Shown one piece after another: positions 8,204 through 17,228 of a stretch of 36,166 nt of DNA. Under the pieces are notes generated by a model that saw only the letters and a list, made by a program, of their open reading frames with translations, was not told the origin of the DNA and searched no databases. Numbering within the stretch: the stretch's first letter is position 1; each line of letters starts with the position of its first letter. The position numbers and the translations under genes were made by a program. The stretch comes from Dickeya zeae NCPPB 2538 (GTDB lineage: Bacteria; Pseudomonadota; Gammaproteobacteria; Enterobacterales; Enterobacteriaceae), in contig NZ_CM001977.1 in the NCBI RefSeq assembly GCF_000406165.1, positions 4,225,788 to 4,261,953 of the forward strand. Reading direction: 5' to 3'.

Positions 8204-8935
8204 ATGTTTGTAAGCCAAGAAGGCAAAAAAATTCCGTCAGTCACTTTCCATACTCGCCAGGGAGATCAATGGGTTGATGTGACTAGCGAAGAACTCTTTA
8301 ACAATAAGACCGTCGTCGTCTTCTCTTTACCAGGGGCTTTTACACCTACCTGCTCTTCCAGTCATTTGCCACGCTATAACGAGTTGGCTGAGGTATTCAA
8401 GCAGTTTGGCGTTGACGCTATTCTGTGCGTATCCGTGAACGACACGTTTGTCATGAATGCCTGGAAAGCGGATCAGAACGCAGAAAATATTACGTTTATT
8501 CCCGATGGTAACGGCGAGTTTACCCGTGCCATGGCTATGCTGGTCGAAAAAGCGGAACTGGGCTTTGGCCCCCGCTCCTGGCGCTACTCCATGCTGGTTC
8601 GTCACGGCGTGGTAGAGAAAATGTTTGTTGAACCCAACAAGCCGGGCGACCCGTTTGAAGTTTCCGACGCCGACACCATGCTGAAGTACCTCGCTCCACA
8701 CTATAAGGTTCAGGAATCCGTTTCACTGTTCACCAAGCCAGGCTGCCCGTTCTGCGCCAAGGCCAAGCAGTTATTACAAGATCGCGGCCTTCAATATGAA
8801 GAAATCATGCTGGGTAAAGATGCGACTACGGTCAGCCTGCGTGCCGTAACCGGGCGCAGTACCGTACCTCAGGTGTTTATCGGCGGTCGTCATATCGGCG
8901 GCAGCGAAGAACTTGAAACCTTCCTGACGATATAA
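8204..8935 (+). CDS. Peroxiredoxin-glutaredoxin fusion peroxidase
   Basis: Glutathione-dependent peroxidase in one chain, like the Haemophilus hybrid Prx5/Grx enzyme. Residues 1-165 form a Prx5-type domain with the peroxidatic Cys50 in FSLPGAFTPTC; residues 170-243 form a glutaredoxin domain with the CPFC active site (Cys181 and Cys184), TVPQVFIGG and a terminal GGSEELE segment. Reduction of the Prx cysteine by the attached Grx, then by glutathione, is the known mechanism of such hybrids. The start is the ATG at 8204 (243 aa); the frame is open to 8159, but family proteins begin at MF. It is divergent from oxyR, suggesting OxyR control, and ends in a strong terminator. Confidence 0.95.
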   Translation: MFVSQEGKKIPSVTFHTRQGDQWVDVTSEELFNNKTVVVFSLPGAFTPTCSSSHLPRYNELAEVFKQFGVDAILCVSVNDTFVMNAWKADQNAENITFIPDGNGEFTRAMAMLVEKAELGFGPRSWRYSMLVRHGVVEKMFVEPNKPGDPFEVSDADTMLKYLAPHYKVQESVSLFTKPGCPFCAKAKQLLQDRGLQYEEIMLGKDATTVSLRAVTGRSTVPQVFIGGRHIGGSEELETFLTI

Positions 8936-8958
8936 GTTTTATAAGCCAACGAAACTTT

Positions 8959-8984
8959 GGCGGGCTTCGGCCCGCCCTTTTTTT
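8959..8984 (+). terminator. Rho-independent terminator of the Prx-Grx gene
   Basis: Stem GGCGGGC (8959-8965), tetraloop TTCG, stem GCCCGCC (8970-8976), then a run of seven T. It lies 23 nt after the stop codon. Confidence 0.92.
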
Positions 8985-9009
8985 ATTCGATGCGCTTAGT
9001 ACTCAAAAC

Positions 9010-9047
9010 ACAAACGCCCGTCTGGTGCTCTCCAGACGGGCGTTTGT
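9010..9047 (-). terminator. Terminator of metF, probably bidirectional
   Basis: Perfect 16-bp inverted repeat ACAAACGCCCGTCTGG (9010-9025) and its complement (9032-9047) with loop TGCTCT. On the minus strand it follows the metF stop and is trailed by GTTTTGAG. It could also back up the Prx-Grx terminator from the other side. Confidence 0.85.
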
Positions 9048-9065
9048 TCATGCTCAGCAAAAACG

Positions 9066-9962
9066 TCAGGCAGACGCTATCGGGCGGACACCCAACGTAT
9101 GACAAATGGCGTAACTCAGTTCGGCACGGTTCAGGGTGTAGAAATGGAAGTCCTTCACCCCTTCACGGCTGAGGATTTTCACCATATCCATCGCAATGGA
9201 AGCCCCCACCATCTTGCGGGTTTCCGGGTCGTTATCCAGCCCATCAAACATCGCCGTCATCCAGTTTGGTACCCGTACATTGGTCATGGTGGCGAAACGC
9301 TGCAACTGCTTGAAGTTTGATACGGGCAAAATACCGGGTACGATTTCCACATCAATACCGGTCGTCACGCAGCGGTCACGAAAACGCAGATAGCTTTCCA
9401 CATCAAAAAAGAACTGCGTGATGGCACGGCTGGCACCGGCATCAATCTTCCGTTTCAGGTTGATCAGGTCTGCCTGTGCGCTTTTCGCTTCCGGATGAAC
9501 TTCCGGATAGGCTGCGACCGAAATATCAAAATCACCGACCTCTTTAAGCAAGGTCACCAGATCAGCGGCATACATATCCGGTTTTCCACCACCCAATGGT
9601 AAGTCACCACGCAGGGCAACGATGTGGCGGATACCACTTTGCCAGTAATCCTGGGCGATGGCTTTCAGCTCGTCACGGGAGGCGTCAATACAGGTCAGGT
9701 GTGGCGCGGCTTCCAGACCGGTACGTTCCTTGATGCCTTTGATAATGCTGTGGGTGCGGTCACGCTCACCGGAATTGGCACCGTAAGTGACCGACACGAA
9801 TTTAGGTTTCAGACTGCTGAGGCGGTCAATCGAGTTCCACAGTGTTTCTTCCATCTCGCTGGTACGCGGTGGGAAAAACTCAAAGGAAACGTTAATCCGG
9901 CCCTGTAATTCCGCCAGATTCTGGTTCAGCGCTTCCTGATGGTTCGCGTGGAAAAAGCTCAT
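9066..9962 (-). CDS. metF: 5,10-methylenetetrahydrofolate reductase MetF
   Basis: FAD enzyme that reduces methylene-THF to 5-methyl-THF, the methyl donor for methionine. The 298-aa protein begins MSFFHANHQEALNQ and keeps family motifs SFEFFPPRTSEMEE (substrate and NADH side), TYGANSG, ALRGDLP, AAYPEVHPEA and ITQFFFDVESYLRFRDRC. The start at 9962 has AAGGAT just upstream; the frame is open nine codons further, without a better site. It is transcribed separately from metBL. Tandem met boxes at 10003-10034 lie about 40 nt upstream, so MetJ repression is expected. Confidence 0.97.
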   Translation of the reverse strand: MSFFHANHQEALNQNLAELQGRINVSFEFFPPRTSEMEETLWNSIDRLSSLKPKFVSVTYGANSGERDRTHSIIKGIKERTGLEAAPHLTCIDASRDELKAIAQDYWQSGIRHIVALRGDLPLGGGKPDMYAADLVTLLKEVGDFDISVAAYPEVHPEAKSAQADLINLKRKIDAGASRAITQFFFDVESYLRFRDRCVTTGIDVEIVPGILPVSNFKQLQRFATMTNVRVPNWMTAMFDGLDNDPETRKMVGASIAMDMVKILSREGVKDFHFYTLNRAELSYAICHTLGVRPIASA

Positions 9963-10002
9963 ATCCTTACCTCGATTAGCCATTATCATCGTTATTTTCT
10001 AC

Positions 10003-10034
10003 AAACGTCTATACGTTTAGACGTCTATATAGAA
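10003..10034. promoter_or_regulatory. MetJ operator: tandem met boxes upstream of metF
   Basis: Four consecutive 8-bp units in register: AAACGTCT, ATACGTTT, AGACGTCT (perfect consensus) and ATATAGAA. MetJ dimers bind such tandem AGACGTCT repeats cooperatively with S-adenosylmethionine as co-repressor. Confidence 0.9.
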
Positions 10035-10203
10035 AATGACCGAATCCGATTAAAGAGTCAACGCTTTTCAACGTGATGAATGCTGATGTTTACTCACGCA
10101 ACATGAAGAAAATTCATGATTACAAACACACATAAAAAATAAGGAATTCGTTTTCAGTATTGGCAACAATCGCTCGCTTTGCCACTGCGCAGGCCCATAG
10201 CAT

Positions 10204-10226
10204 AAAAAAAGCCTGCGGTTGCAGGC
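10204..10226 (-). terminator. Rho-independent terminator of metBL
   Basis: Read on the minus strand: stem GCCTGC, loop AACC, stem GCAGGC (10211-10226) followed by seven T (10204-10210). It lies about 45 nt after the metL stop. The rest of the 310-nt metL-metF gap holds the met boxes and metF promoter; I see no gene in it. Confidence 0.9.
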
Positions 10227-10272
10227 TCTTCGGTTTATTGCGTAAAAGACTATCGGGGTCGCGCCCGACCGG

Positions 10273-12708
10273 TCACAGCAGTTGTGCCAGACGGTTGAGA
10301 TCCGACTGAATGGCACCTGCAGTCACATCGCGGCCAGCGCCCGGACCACGGATCACCAGTGGGTTGTCACGATACCAGCGGCTTTCGATGGCAAATACGT
10401 TATCACACGGCAACAACGCCGCCAGCGGATGATCCGCCCGCACCGCTTCTACACCGACACGCGCTTTGCCGTTACTATCAAAACGGGCGACATAGCGCAG
10501 CACCAGCCCCATCTCATTGGCGGCTTCCAGTCGCTGCAACATCTGCTGATTCAGCGGCTCACCATCTTCAAAGAACTGATCCACCGAGACATTCTCACAC
10601 CCGGCAGGCACCAGTGACTCCACCCGCACCTGATTGGGCTCTATCTCATAACCGGCTTCACGCGCCAAAATAACCAGCTTGCGCATCACATCCTGCCCGG
10701 AAAGATCAACGCGCGGATCCGGCTCGGTCAACCCTTGCTGCCAGGCCTGATCCACCAGTTCGGTAAACGGCACCGTGCCGTCAAACTGCAGGAATAGCCA
10801 TGACAGCGTGCCGGAGAAAATACCGCTGATAGCCAGAATGCTGTCACCGCTTTCACGCAGATCATGCACCGCATAGTTCACCGGCAACCCGGCACCAACT
10901 GTCGCGTTATACAACCAGTGACGCCCGGTTTTCGCGAAGGCATCGCGAATCTGGCGGTAATTATCGCCGCCGGACGCGCCCGCCAGTTTATTGGCGCTAA
11001 TCACATGGAAACCGTAGCTGGCAAAATCCAGATAAAGGTCAGCAACCGACTGACTCGCGGTGACATCCAACACCACCAGATCATCATACGGATGAGCACG
11101 CATCCACAGGAACAGTTCGTCATCGTCACGTTCCTGCGCTTCATCGCCAAAGAAAGCCAGTACGCGACTGGCATCCAACCCCTCGTAATTCAGCAGGCTG
11201 CGGGAACTATCCACCACCCCCGCCAGCGTGAATTCAAAACCGGTACGCGCCGAAATCAGGCTCTGCTCACGGGCGAACAGTTCAAGCCAGCGAGAACCGA
11301 TGTTGCCTTTGCCAAACACGACCAGGCCAATGCGCTTTTCCGCCCGAAACAGCGAGTGATGCAGACCGCGCACCAGATGCTCGGTCGGCCCGACGCGCAA
11401 TACCGCCACCAGACTGATATCGTCTTCCGCCTGCCAGACGAACTCGATCGGCTGGTCACGCAATTGCTGGTAGAAACGGTGGCTGTGCAACGGGTTACGG
11501 CACACACCGGCCCCCACCAACGCGACCAACGCCAGCCCTTCACGCAGGTGTAGCGATACCGGCAACGCCGCCTGTTCCAGCACTTGCCAGGCACTGCCTA
11601 CCACTTCCGAGGTGTAGCACAATTGCAGCAGGTTACGGTCCTGATGTACGCCCAGCGCCAGCGGCCGAATTTGCGCTTTCTGCAACAGCTGCTCGACGTC
11701 TTTGTGCATACGGACAAAGTCGTGATCCGCCGGTACGCCAATCTCAATCAGGCAGACATCATCATGGCTGGTGACAATCTTGGCACCGGTGCCGGACGCC
11801 AGCACGCGCTCAATACGAGTCGACCCCTGCTCTGGCTGATAGCTGCAGCGCAATTGCAGATCGATATCACTACCAGAAACCGGCTGTAGGGTACGGGCAT
11901 GCAGTACCGGTGCAGCCAGACGAGCCAGCTCGCTGGCTTCATCCAGCCGCAGCAACGGCAGCAAACACGCATCTTTGACTTTGCGTGGGTCAGCGCTGTA
12001 CACACCGGCCACGTCGCTCCAGATAGTCACGCGCTCAACACCCGCCAGCGCGCCAATTTGAGTGGCGGAATAGTCACTGCCGTTACGCCCCAGCAGCACG
12101 GTTTCACCGGCCTCGTTGCTACTGATAAAACCGGTGATGACCAGCCGCTGCCCGGCATGCTGGGTCAGTAATTGCTGCAACAATGGCCATGAGCGGCCTT
12201 CATCGACCTGCGGCTGTGCCGCCCGTTCGGTGCGCAGGAAGGTTCGCGCATCCAGCCAGGCCGCCGACAGGTTTTTCTGATTCAGCACTGCCGCCATCAG
12301 CCGTGCCGACCAGATTTCGCCGTGCCCCACCACTTCGGCATAGGTGGCATCGGTCATTTTGCCATCCAGCAACGCCGCCAGACGTTCCAGATCGCGAATA
12401 AATTCATTAATCAGCGGTGCTGCCGTTTCGGCGGGCAGCAAACCGGAAATCAGTTCGCTTTGATAACGGCGCAGCGACTGCTGTACCTGATGGGCGGAAA
12501 TCCGGTCCGACTGGCTGAGGGTCAACCAGCTAATTAACTGGTTGGTGGTGCTGCCTGCCGCTGAGACCACCATCAAGTCGCCAGCCTGGCTGTAATTCGC
12601 CATGATGCCAGCGACACGCTGATAACATTTCACATCTGCCAGACTGCTGCCGCCGAATTTATGCAGTTGCCGTCCTTTTACGGCCGCTGCTATCCCTAAC
12701 GCACTCAT
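10273..12708 (-). CDS. metL: Bifunctional aspartokinase II / homoserine dehydrogenase II MetL
   Basis: Catalyses the first and third steps of the aspartate pathway for methionine. The 811-aa protein (E. coli 810) has an N-terminal aspartokinase domain (KFGGSSLADVKCY at about residue 16; GRNGSDYSA; WSDVAGVYSADPRKV), a linker with ACT-like folds, and a C-terminal homoserine dehydrogenase from about residue 460 (GKGNIGSRWLELF for NAD(P)H binding; SANKLAGA; GIFSGTLSW; GLTEPDPR). Only 2 nt separate it from metB, so the two form the metBL operon, controlled from the met boxes upstream of metB. Strand, order and spacing are as in E. coli. Confidence 0.97.
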   Translation of the reverse strand: MSALGIAAAVKGRQLHKFGGSSLADVKCYQRVAGIMANYSQAGDLMVVSAAGSTTNQLISWLTLSQSDRISAHQVQQSLRRYQSELISGLLPAETAAPLINEFIRDLERLAALLDGKMTDATYAEVVGHGEIWSARLMAAVLNQKNLSAAWLDARTFLRTERAAQPQVDEGRSWPLLQQLLTQHAGQRLVITGFISSNEAGETVLLGRNGSDYSATQIGALAGVERVTIWSDVAGVYSADPRKVKDACLLPLLRLDEASELARLAAPVLHARTLQPVSGSDIDLQLRCSYQPEQGSTRIERVLASGTGAKIVTSHDDVCLIEIGVPADHDFVRMHKDVEQLLQKAQIRPLALGVHQDRNLLQLCYTSEVVGSAWQVLEQAALPVSLHLREGLALVALVGAGVCRNPLHSHRFYQQLRDQPIEFVWQAEDDISLVAVLRVGPTEHLVRGLHHSLFRAEKRIGLVVFGKGNIGSRWLELFAREQSLISARTGFEFTLAGVVDSSRSLLNYEGLDASRVLAFFGDEAQERDDDELFLWMRAHPYDDLVVLDVTASQSVADLYLDFASYGFHVISANKLAGASGGDNYRQIRDAFAKTGRHWLYNATVGAGLPVNYAVHDLRESGDSILAISGIFSGTLSWLFLQFDGTVPFTELVDQAWQQGLTEPDPRVDLSGQDVMRKLVILAREAGYEIEPNQVRVESLVPAGCENVSVDQFFEDGEPLNQQMLQRLEAANEMGLVLRYVARFDSNGKARVGVEAVRADHPLAALLPCDNVFAIESRWYRDNPLVIRGPGAGRDVTAGAIQSDLNRLAQLL

Positions 12709-12710
12709 TG

Positions 12711-13871
12711 TTACCTCTTGGCTGCTGCCTGAAATGCTCTGTCCAGAGAGGCGACCAGATCGTCACCATCTTCAATGCCGACAGAAATACGCAATAACGT
12801 TTCCGAGATACCGGCGGCGGCGCGCGCTTGCGGTGCCATACCTGCGTGAGTCATAGTCGCGGCATGAGAAATCAGACTCTCGACGCCACCCAGCGACTCC
12901 GCCAGCGTGAAGAGATCCAGCGCGGACAGAAAACGACGCAGGGTATCTTCATCGCCATCCAGCTCAAAACTCAGCATCGCGCCAAAACCGGACTGCTGCC
13001 GACAGGCAATCTCATGGCCGGCATTCTCGGGCAAAGAAGGATGATACAACGCCTTGACCAGTGGCTGATGCCGCAAATACTCCACAATTTGCAATGCATT
13101 CTTCTGCGCCATCGCCATACGCGGCGACAGCGTACGCATACCACGCAGCAACAGGTAGCTATCAAACGCCGCGCCGGTCACACCAATGTTGTTAGCCCAC
13201 CAGGCCAGTTCCGTCGCCACATCGGAGTCGCGGGCAATCACCGCCCCTGCCACCACATCCGAATGACCGTTAAGGTATTTGGTGCAGGAGTGCACCACCA
13301 GATCCGCACCCAGTTTGAGCGGATTTTGTAACGCCGGACTCAGGAAGGTGTTATCCACCACGCTCACCGCCCCAACATCACGGGCCGCCTGACAGATAGC
13401 AGCGATATCCACGACGCGCAGAAGCGGGTTGCTGGGGCTTTCAACCAGCACCAGTTTTGGTTTTTCCGCCAGGGCGGCGTTAAGTTCCGCCAGATTGCCC
13501 TGATCGACGAATTTCACGTTGAAAGCACCGCGTTTGCTCAGGCTGTCAAACAAACGATAGCTGCCGCCGTAACAATCATGCGGCGCGACCAACAGATCGC
13601 CGGGCTTCAGGAATACCGTACAAACCAGCATGATAGCCGACATACCGCTGCTGGTCATGACCGCGCCCGCTCCGCCTTCCAGCTCCGCCAGCGCGCGCTG
13701 GACAACATCACGGGTCGGGTTGCCGCGCCGTGAATAGTCATGCGCTCTGGGCTCATTGAAACCGGTGAAGTTGTAAGTACTGGAGAGGTGAATCGGGGGA
13801 ACAACACAACCGAACTGCTCGTCGTTGTTTAACCCACTGCGGACTGCGATAGTAGCCTGTTTACGCGTCAT
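12711..13871 (-). CDS. metB: Cystathionine gamma-synthase MetB
   Basis: PLP enzyme that joins O-succinylhomoserine and cysteine to cystathionine. The 386-aa protein has the expected family signature: YSRRGNPTR, TSSGMSAI, the PLP-contacting VDNTFLSP, and the Schiff-base Lys198 in SCTKYLNGHSD. The C-terminal part has ESLGGVESLISHAATMTHA, typical of the trans-sulfuration family. It is first in the metBL operon and divergent from metJ across a met-box array, so MetJ should repress both directions. Confidence 0.97.
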   Translation of the reverse strand: MTRKQATIAVRSGLNNDEQFGCVVPPIHLSSTYNFTGFNEPRAHDYSRRGNPTRDVVQRALAELEGGAGAVMTSSGMSAIMLVCTVFLKPGDLLVAPHDCYGGSYRLFDSLSKRGAFNVKFVDQGNLAELNAALAEKPKLVLVESPSNPLLRVVDIAAICQAARDVGAVSVVDNTFLSPALQNPLKLGADLVVHSCTKYLNGHSDVVAGAVIARDSDVATELAWWANNIGVTGAAFDSYLLLRGMRTLSPRMAMAQKNALQIVEYLRHQPLVKALYHPSLPENAGHEIACRQQSGFGAMLSFELDGDEDTLRRFLSALDLFTLAESLGGVESLISHAATMTHAGMAPQARAAAGISETLLRISVGIEDGDDLVASLDRAFQAAAKR

Positions 13872-13937
13872 CGGTACTTTTCCTGACTGGAAGACTGAGG
13901 TGAAGAAGTTAGGTTAGAGAGTAAACCTGGATAATAT

Positions 13938-13969
13938 AGACGTCAATACATCTGGACTTCTAAACTTCT
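13938..13969. promoter_or_regulatory. MetJ operator between metB and metJ
   Basis: Four contiguous 8-bp units: AGACGTCA, ATACATCT, GGACTTCT and AAACTTCT, each a variant of AGACGTCT. The array lies in the divergent metB-metJ control region, about 65 nt from the metB start and 95 nt from the metJ start, as in E. coli. Confidence 0.88.
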
Positions 13970-14064
13970 TTGCGTATAGATTGAGCATCCCTGCAATAAT
14001 CGTTAGAATTATGGCGTTTTGTGCCAGTGACTGTTTTTATCACGATCAATATTTAAGGTATCCC

Positions 14065-14382
14065 ATGGCTGAGTGGAATGGCGAATATGTAAGCCCATAC
14101 GCTGAACACGGCAAGAAAAGTGAGCAGGTTAAGAAGATCACCGTATCTATCCCTTTGAAGGTATTGAAGATACTGACAGACGAGCGTACCCGTCGTCAGG
14201 TCAACAACCTGCGTCACGCAACCAATAGCGAGTTACTGTGTGAAGCGTTCTTGCACGCTTTTACCGGCCAACCCTTACCCAATGATGACGATTTGCGTAA
14301 AGAGCGCGGCGATGAAATTCCTGAAGCCGCCAAAGCGATTATGCGTGAAATGGGGATTGACCCGGATACGTGGGAATACTGA
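14065..14382 (+). CDS. metJ: Methionine repressor MetJ
   Basis: Ribbon-helix-helix repressor of methionine genes with S-adenosylmethionine as co-repressor. From the ATG at 14065 it is 105 aa, the standard size, beginning MAEWNGEYVSPYAEHGKKSEQ. The DNA-contacting beta strand is KKITVSIP (residues 22-29), followed by the helices with LKILTDERTRRQVNNLRHATNS. The open frame extends 28 codons upstream from a TTG, but the conserved N-terminus and a TAAGG Shine-Dalgarno fix the start at 14065. The gene controls itself, metBL and metF through the met boxes in this window. Confidence 0.97.
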   Translation: MAEWNGEYVSPYAEHGKKSEQVKKITVSIPLKVLKILTDERTRRQVNNLRHATNSELLCEAFLHAFTGQPLPNDDDLRKERGDEIPEAAKAIMREMGIDPDTWEY

Positions 14383-14420
14383 GCAGGCTGTGAAGCAGAC
14401 AGGAAAGCACCGCTGAAACA

Positions 14421-14450
14421 ACAAAGGCACCCGAAGGTGCCTTTGTTTTG
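14421..14450. terminator. Bidirectional terminator between metJ and rpmE
   Basis: Perfect 11-bp stem ACAAAGGCACC (14421-14431) and GGTGCCTTTGT (14436-14446) with tetraloop CGAA. T-rich sequence follows on the plus strand and TTGTTT on the minus strand, so it can stop both converging genes. Confidence 0.88.
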
Positions 14451-14496
14451 GCAGAATAACCGGTTAACCGATTCTCTGCCCCAGCGCAGAAGCCAA

Positions 14497-14712
14497 TTAT
14501 TTTTTGGCGCCTGGCATGCTGAAACGTTTGTTGAAACGCTCAACACGACCGCCGGTGTCAACCACACGCTGTTTACCGGTGAAGAACGGGTGGCAAGCAC
14601 CACAGACGTCCAGGTTCAGGTCGTGAGCAACAGTAGAACGGGTTTTGATGACGTTACCGCAAGAGCAAGTTGCAGTAATTTCAACGTAATTCGGGTGAAT
14701 ACCTTCTTTCAT
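14497..14712 (-). CDS. rpmE: 50S ribosomal protein L31 (zinc-binding form)
   Basis: Component of the central protuberance and an intersubunit bridge. The 71-aa protein keeps the four zinc ligands of the C+ form (CSC near residue 16-18 and CGACH near 37-41), then HPFFTGKQRVVDTGGRVERF and the basic C-terminal tail. It is a single gene facing metJ across a shared terminator and divergent from priA. A perfect 8-bp dyad lies in the rpmE-priA region. Confidence 0.97.
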   Translation of the reverse strand: MKEGIHPNYVEITATCSCGNVIKTRSTVAHDLNLDVCGACHPFFTGKQRVVDTGGRVERFNKRFSMPGAKK

Positions 14713-14788
14713 GGGAAACCTCTGTTTAAGGCCGTGTCGCTATCCGGCCCTGTTCCGCCAGACACCACACGAAGTTGAGTGAAATAGT

Positions 14789-14810
14789 CTTTATACTACG
14801 AGGTATAAAG
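14789..14810. repeat. Perfect dyad in the rpmE-priA promoter region
   Basis: CTTTATAC (14789-14796), spacer TACGAG, GTATAAAG (14803-14810). Each arm contains a -10-like hexamer (TATACT on plus, TATACC on minus). It may be overlapping divergent promoter elements or a regulator site; nothing else was recognised in the 250-nt gap. Confidence 0.5.
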
Positions 14811-14962
14811 GCGGCGGATCATACAGAAATTAACCACCCGATGCAATTGGATCCGCGCAAACACACAGCCTTACCTCAACAAGGTACTGGCAAGATTGCA
14901 CAACGTCGTCGCGCACAGTACCGTGACGGCTGACAACCCCTGATGCATAACCTAAGACCTTC

Positions 14963-17185
14963 ATGACGCATTTGAACGCACACACCACGCCCGTTGTTCA
15001 GGTTGCTTTGCCAGTGCCACTGACACGCACATTTGATTACCGGCTGGCGGCTGGCGTCACACCGCCGGTACCGGGCATGCGAGTAAGCGTTCCTTTCGGC
15101 AACCGCAAGATGATCGGTATCGTGGTGGCGTTGGGCGCGGGCAGTGGGTTGCCGCCGGAACAGCTCAAACCGCTGCATGAAGTACTTGATGACGCCCCGC
15201 TATTCCCCGACAGCCTGTGGCGCATCTTGCTATGGGCGGCAGACTATTACCACTACCCGATTGGCGAAGTGTTATTCCATGCGTTGCCGATACTCCTGCG
15301 GCAAGGGAAACCAGCCCATCGCGCCCCGCTCTGGCAGTGGTTCGCCACCGAGCAAGGCCGTGCCACGCCGCTAGGTGCACTAAAGCGTGCGCCCAAACAA
15401 CAGCAGGCGCTGGCTGCGTTATTACAAGGGCCGCTCTATCGCCATCAGGTGGCGGAAACCGCACTGACGGAAACGGCATTGCAGGCGTTGCGCGAAAAAG
15501 GGCTGAGCGAGCTACGTGCGCAGCCAACGCAGGTGCAGGACTGGCGGGAACATTTCAGCCTGGCAGGCGAACGTCTGCGCCTGAATACGGAGCAAGCCAC
15601 CGCTGTCGGAGCCATACGCAGCGAAGATGACCACTTCGCCGCCTGGTTACTGGCGGGGATCACCGGGTCCGGTAAAACCGAGGTTTACCTCAGCGCACTG
15701 GAGAATATTCTGGCGCAGGGTAAGCAGGCACTGGTACTGGTGCCGGAAATCGGCCTGACCCCGCAAACCATCGCCCGTTTTCGCGATCGGTTTAATGCCC
15801 CAGTAGAGGCACTGCACTCCGGGTTAAATGACAGCGAGCGGTTGTCGGTGTGGTTACGGGCGAAACAGGGTGAATCCGCCATTGTGATTGGTACGCGTTC
15901 CGCGCTGTTTACCCCTTTTGCGCGACTGGGGCTCATCATCATCGACGAAGAGCACGACGGTTCTTATAAGCAACAGGAAGGCTGGCGTTACCATGCGCGC
16001 GATCTGGCGGTGTTTCGCGCCCGGCAGGAAGATATCCCCATCGTGATGGGATCCGCCACTCCCGCGCTGGAAACGCTCTACAACGTACAGATTGGCAAGT
16101 ACCGCCAGTTACGGCTGAGCAAACGCGCGGGCAACGCCCGGCTGGCTCAGCAACACTTGCTGGATTTGAAAGGCTTACCGCTGACCAGCGGCTTGTCGCA
16201 ACCGTTAATCCAGCGTGTTCGACATCATCTGGCACAGGATAATCAGGTTATCCTGTTCCTTAACCGCCGTGGCTTCGCGCCAGTGGTGATGTGCCATGAA
16301 TGCGGCTGGATAGCCGAATGCCAGCGCTGCGACAGCTATTACACCTTGCACCAACATCAGCGCATGATGCGCTGCCACCACTGCGACAGCCAGCGTCCGG
16401 TGCCGCAGCAGTGCCCGCAATGCGGCTCCACCCATCTGGTGCCGGTGGGTCTGGGTACCGAACAGCTCGAACAGGCGCTACCAGCGTTGTTTCCCGATAC
16501 CCCCATCACCCGCATTGATCGCGATACTACCAGCCGTAAAGGCGCGCTGGAGCAGCAACTGGCGCAAGTCCGCCAGGGCGGTGCCCGCATTCTGATCGGC
16601 ACCCAGATGTTGGCCAAAGGACACCATTTTCCTGACGTTACGTTGGTCGCGTTGCTGGATGTCGACGGTTCGCTGTTTTCCGCCGACTTTCGTGCCACCG
16701 AGCGCTTCGCCCAGCTCTACACGCAGGTATCCGGGCGCGCCGGGCGCGCCGGTAAAGCCGGTGAAGTCGTGCTACAGACCCATCACCCGGAGCACCCGCT
16801 GTTACAAACGCTGCTGCATCAGGGCTACGATGCGTTCGCCAGCCAGACGCTACAAGAACGCCAGAGCGTATTTCTGCCGCCGTTTACCAGCCATGTTCTG
16901 TTCCGGGCCGATGATCATGACAATCAGCAGGCCAGCCTGTTCCTGCAGCAGTTACGCAATTTGCTGGAAGCCAGCCCGCTGCGCGACGACGCGTTGTGGC
17001 TGATGGGACCGGTCCCCGCATTGCAGCCAAAACGTGCCGGGCGTTTTCGCTGGCAATTACTGCTGCAACACCCATCGCGCGCCACGCTGCAGCGCATCAT
17101 CCGTCATTCTATGGTGTTGATTGATACCCTACCGCAAACCCGCAAGGTGAAATGGGTCATGGATGTCGACCCGACAGACAGTTGA
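14963..17185 (+). CDS. priA: Primosomal protein N' / replication restart helicase PriA
   Basis: 3'-5' superfamily 2 helicase that recognises abandoned forks and starts primosome assembly for DnaB loading. The 740-aa protein (E. coli 732) has an N-terminal 3'-end-binding domain (PLTRTFDY, DYYHYPIGEVLFHALP), Walker A GITGSGKTE at about 231, DEEH at about 327, the helicase motifs SATPALET and SGRAGRAGK, and a zinc-binding insert with eight cysteines between about 443 and 489 (CHECGW, CQRCD, CHHCD, CPQCGS). All key residues look intact. It is a single transcription unit divergent from rpmE. Confidence 0.97.
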   Translation: MTHLNAHTTPVVQVALPVPLTRTFDYRLAAGVTPPVPGMRVSVPFGNRKMIGIVVALGAGSGLPPEQLKPLHEVLDDAPLFPDSLWRILLWAADYYHYPIGEVLFHALPILLRQGKPAHRAPLWQWFATEQGRATPLGALKRAPKQQQALAALLQGPLYRHQVAETALTETALQALREKGLSELRAQPTQVQDWREHFSLAGERLRLNTEQATAVGAIRSEDDHFAAWLLAGITGSGKTEVYLSALENILAQGKQALVLVPEIGLTPQTIARFRDRFNAPVEALHSGLNDSERLSVWLRAKQGESAIVIGTRSALFTPFARLGLIIIDEEHDGSYKQQEGWRYHARDLAVFRARQEDIPIVMGSATPALETLYNVQIGKYRQLRLSKRAGNARLAQQHLLDLKGLPLTSGLSQPLIQRVRHHLAQDNQVILFLNRRGFAPVVMCHECGWIAECQRCDSYYTLHQHQRMMRCHHCDSQRPVPQQCPQCGSTHLVPVGLGTEQLEQALPALFPDTPITRIDRDTTSRKGALEQQLAQVRQGGARILIGTQMLAKGHHFPDVTLVALLDVDGSLFSADFRATERFAQLYTQVSGRAGRAGKAGEVVLQTHHPEHPLLQTLLHQGYDAFASQTLQERQSVFLPPFTSHVLFRADDHDNQQASLFLQQLRNLLEASPLRDDALWLMGPVPALQPKRAGRFRWQLLLQHPSRATLQRIIRHSMVLIDTLPQTRKVKWVMDVDPTDS

Positions 17186-17228
17186 GCCGATTCTGCGCCG
17201 CGGGCCTGAGCGGTGCCAGTCGCAGCAA

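Noticed and set aside
10864..11553. 229-codon open frame opposite metL
   Set aside because: Antisense shadow of metL; no own promoter or ribosome site seen.
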